Assembly: GCF_003688405.1 (NCBI RefSeq)
Contig: NZ_REFC01000012.1
Coordinates: forward strand, 620,001-684,000
Direction: 5' to 3'
Length of the DNA: 64,000 bases
From: Ulvibacter antarcticus
GTDB lineage: Bacteria > Bacteroidota > Bacteroidia > Flavobacteriales > Flavobacteriaceae
Each line of letters starts with the position of its first letter. Positions within the stretch are counted from its first letter, which is position 1. The position numbers and the translations under genes are program-made. This document shows, piece by piece, positions 62,342 to 64,000 of the stretch. The notes beneath the pieces were generated by a model. That model saw only the letters and a program-made list of their open reading frames with translations, did not search any database and was not told the DNA's origin.

Positions 62342-63277
62342 ATGACAATCACTCAATTAAAATATGTACTTGCGGTTGCCGAGCATCAAAATTTCACAAA
62401 AGCCGCTCAAAAAACCTTTGTAACTCAGCCTACTTTAAGTATGCAAATCCAAAAACTGGAGGACGAATTAGAAATACAAATCTTCGATCGAAGTAAAAAA
62501 CCTATAGAGCTAACAAATGTTGGTAAAAAGATAGTTAATCAGGCACATAAGATTGTGAATGAGGTCGAACGCATGCAGGACGTAGTGGATCAGGAAAAAG
62601 GATTTATTGGTGGAGAATTTAGGTTAGGGATCATTCCTACCATCATGCCGACTTTACTCCCAATGTTCCTTAAAAACTTTACCAATCGCTATCCGAAGGT
62701 ACAATTAATCATAGAAGAACTCACTACCGATGATATCATCGCGCGAATAACAGAAGGTCATCTGGATGCCGCCATTGCAGCAACTCCCTTGGGAAATGAA
62801 AAAATTAAGGAACGAGCTCTTTATTACGAACCCTTTGTTGCTTACGTGCCCGAAAATCATCGCCTGGCTTCAGAAAAGACAATAGATAGTAAAGATTTGG
62901 ACCTAAACGACATTTTATTGCTTGAAGACGGACATTGTTTCAGGGATGGGGTGATTAATTTATGTAAGGCATCTAAATTACATCCAGCAGATACTTTTCA
63001 ATTGCAAAGTGGAAGCATTGAAACATTAGTAAAACTGTCGAATGAAGGACTAGGTATGACGCTCCTTCCATATTTACATACATTGGAGATATCAAATGAG
63101 CAAAAAGGAAAATTGCGTTATTTTAATACGCCTTCCCCAGCTAGGGAAGTGAGTATTATATATAGTAAAAGTGAATTAAAAATGCAGATAACAAATGCAT
63201 TGTACGATGTAATCTCGGGAGTAGTACGAGGTGCCATTGCATTTCAGGATGTGAAAATAATCAGCCCTGTAAAATAA
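62342..63277 (+). CDS. oxyR: OxyR, peroxide-sensing LysR-type regulator
   Basis: 311 residues. The N-terminal HTH (TITQLKYVLAVAEHQNFTKA, then TQPTLSMQIQKLEDELEIQI) is followed by the substrate domain with Cys199 and Cys208 (DGHCFRDGVINLCKA), at exactly the same residue numbers and spacing as the redox Cys pair in E. coli OxyR. H2O2 forms this disulfide and activates catalase/peroxidase genes. The sodC in the same window is a plausible but unproven target. A bidirectional terminator follows. Confidence 0.95.
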   Translation: MTITQLKYVLAVAEHQNFTKAAQKTFVTQPTLSMQIQKLEDELEIQIFDRSKKPIELTNVGKKIVNQAHKIVNEVERMQDVVDQEKGFIGGEFRLGIIPTIMPTLLPMFLKNFTNRYPKVQLIIEELTTDDIIARITEGHLDAAIAATPLGNEKIKERALYYEPFVAYVPENHRLASEKTIDSKDLDLNDILLLEDGHCFRDGVINLCKASKLHPADTFQLQSGSIETLVKLSNEGLGMTLLPYLHTLEISNEQKGKLRYFNTPSPAREVSIIYSKSELKMQITNALYDVISGVVRGAIAFQDVKIISPVK

Positions 63278-63295
63278 ATCTCTAATTTTATTGAA

Positions 63296-63326
63296 AAACC
63301 TCCTTCACACAATGTAAAGGAGGTTT
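63296..63326. terminator. Bidirectional terminator between oxyR and the next gene
   Basis: AAACCTCCTT (63296-63305) pairs with AAGGAGGTTT (63317-63326); the convergent genes stop at 63277 and 63331. Confidence 0.88.
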
Positions 63327-63330
63327 CTCT

Positions 63331-63528
63331 TTATGGATTTAGAAAAATTAGACATTGATTTAATTGGGGTTTCTGCTTTATGAGAGAATCAACCCAGATT
63401 TTAAGTTCCTCAATTTCGTAAGGAAGTAATCTGGTCATTGCTTTCTTCAACTCTTTACAGAAGAGATTAACATCAAAACTTACTTTTGCAAGAACGGCCT
63501 TGGTGTAATCAAACATTGCTCTAGCCAT
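63331..63528 (-). CDS. Small conserved flavobacterial protein
   Basis: 65 residues, basic, with no signal peptide. The conserved pattern is ARAMFDYTKAVLAKVSFDVN, then LFCKELKKAMTRLLPYEIEE and LNQCLIFL. It is widely conserved in flavobacteria, often next to AIM24-family genes as here. No known function. Confidence 0.8.
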   Translation of the reverse strand: MARAMFDYTKAVLAKVSFDVNLFCKELKKAMTRLLPYEIEELKIWVDSLIKQKPQLNQCLIFLNP

Positions 63529-63652
63529 AGTATAAACTGGATTAAATGTAGGGTTAAGTAGTTCTAATCAATAGGCCTTAGTTTTTTATATTTAGCTTTA
63601 TAAATATAACGAAAAAAACAACACGAAAACTTACTTTTCATGCTTTTCATCG

Positions 63653-64000
63653 TTAAAATTTGTTATCTCCATCCAATAAGTCACCTAAACCACCTAAAAT
63701 GCTACCTTCACCTTTATTCTTACCTCCACCTTGTGGTGCCGCCATCCAAACTCTTTTGGCGAGACGACTAAATGGCAATGATTGAATAAAAACGGTACCC
63801 GGTCCAGTTAATGTTGCGAAAAATAGTCCTTCACCTCCAAACACCGTGTTTTTAATACCTCCAACAAATTCTATATCATAATTCACCGAACTGTCGAATC
63901 CGATGATACAGCCGGTATCAACTTTCAACTTTTCACCTATTGCGAGCTCTTTGGTGGCTGTAGTTCCTCCTGCGTGTACAAATGCCATTCCGTCGCCCTC
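63653..64000 (-). CDS. AIM24/TIGR00266 family protein (partial, 5' end outside window)
   Basis: The frame is open past the right edge. The visible C-terminal 115 residues contain [20 protein letters not shown], then [40 protein letters not shown] and a Gly-rich end. This is the tryptophan-RNA-attenuator-fold AIM24 family, with unknown molecular function in bacteria. Complete start lies beyond 64000. Confidence 0.88.
   Translation of the reverse strand, partial: EGDGMAFVHAGGTTATKELAIGEKLKVDTGCIIGFDSSVNYDIEFVGGIKNTVFGGEGLFFATLTGPGTVFIQSLPFSRLAKRVWMAAPQGGGKNKGEGSILGGLGDLLDGDNKF

Overview
The window is a chromosomal stretch from a marine-type Flavobacteriaceae member (Bacteroidota). The evidence is about 37% GC by eye, TAnnTTTG-type -7 promoter boxes with almost no Shine-Dalgarno sequences, type IX secretion sorting domains on secreted proteins, PorP/SprF and gliding-associated proteins, SusC/FecA-type receptors with a carboxypeptidase-like N-domain, LETM1-related and 2TM-domain proteins, and many short lipoproteins. 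I see no tRNA, rRNA, CRISPR array, complete insertion sequence or prophage.

Layout. 0-2.4 kb (-): AAA+ MoxR/ChlI-type ATPase (cut by the left edge) and its VWA partner. 2.6-7.8 kb (+): secreted BNR/Asp-box propeller protein, two LVIVD-type lipoproteins, SodC. 8.3-14.4 kb (-): two tandem M36 fungalysin-type metallopeptidases with T9SS tails. 14.6-15.9 kb (+): ECF sigma factor and RskA-type anti-sigma. 16.2-21.0 kb (+): a Crp-like regulator followed by a run of very small cytoplasmic proteins (VOC, SRPBCC, DUF1801, YdeI, ABM), one of them truncated. 21.2-24.0 kb (-): two DUF4331 proteins and a TPR lipoprotein. 24.2-25.4 kb (+): LETM1-related protein. 25.8-33.2 kb (-): TonB-dependent receptor, DUF2141 protein, TPR protein, LytS-type histidine kinase fused to a 2TM domain, two stand-alone 2TM proteins, secreted amidohydrolase and LytTR response regulator. 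33.3-37.0 kb (+): YdeI protein, membrane class III nucleotidyl cyclase, glycosyltransferase, OmpA-like lipoprotein. 37.3-43.2 kb (+): T9SS type-B cargo, PorP/SprF, OmpA triad. 43.4-53.3 kb: mixed housekeeping and envelope genes (CrtISO-like oxidoreductase, SnoaL-like protein, threonylcarbamoyl-AMP synthase, esterase lipoprotein, NDH-2, a second ECF sigma, PlsC, Nudix, cyclophilin, MarC). 53.9-61.4 kb: TRIC channel and RDD protein (-) divergent from a SpoIIM, membrane protein, DUF4129, DUF4350, MoxR, DUF58 operon (+). 61.7-64 kb: a second DUF2141 gene, OxyR, a small conserved protein and an AIM24-family protein cut by the right edge.

The most notable discovery is a putative LytTR regulon. Four promoters share one exact 71-bp architecture: two 9-bp ACA(G/A/T)TTnnn boxes as direct repeats 21 bp apart (the geometry LytTR regulators use), with a near-consensus Bacteroidetes -7 box starting exactly 36 bp after the second ACArTT hexamer. 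They precede the TonB receptor, the first DUF2141 gene, the first stand-alone 2TM gene and, 28 kb away, the second DUF2141 gene. The only LytTR regulator in the window closes the same cluster, so the 2TM-kinase/LytTR pair plausibly controls its own locus and a distant DUF2141 paralogue.

Other signals are: an 8-mer TTCCGAAG counted 46 times on both strands, in coding and non-coding DNA (about 1.5 expected from composition); several different 7-bp tandem repeats in gene-end spacers; an A10 tract that breaks the 5' end of plsC; a divergent gene pair whose start codons overlap; and a truncated SRPBCC gene run into a VOC gene.
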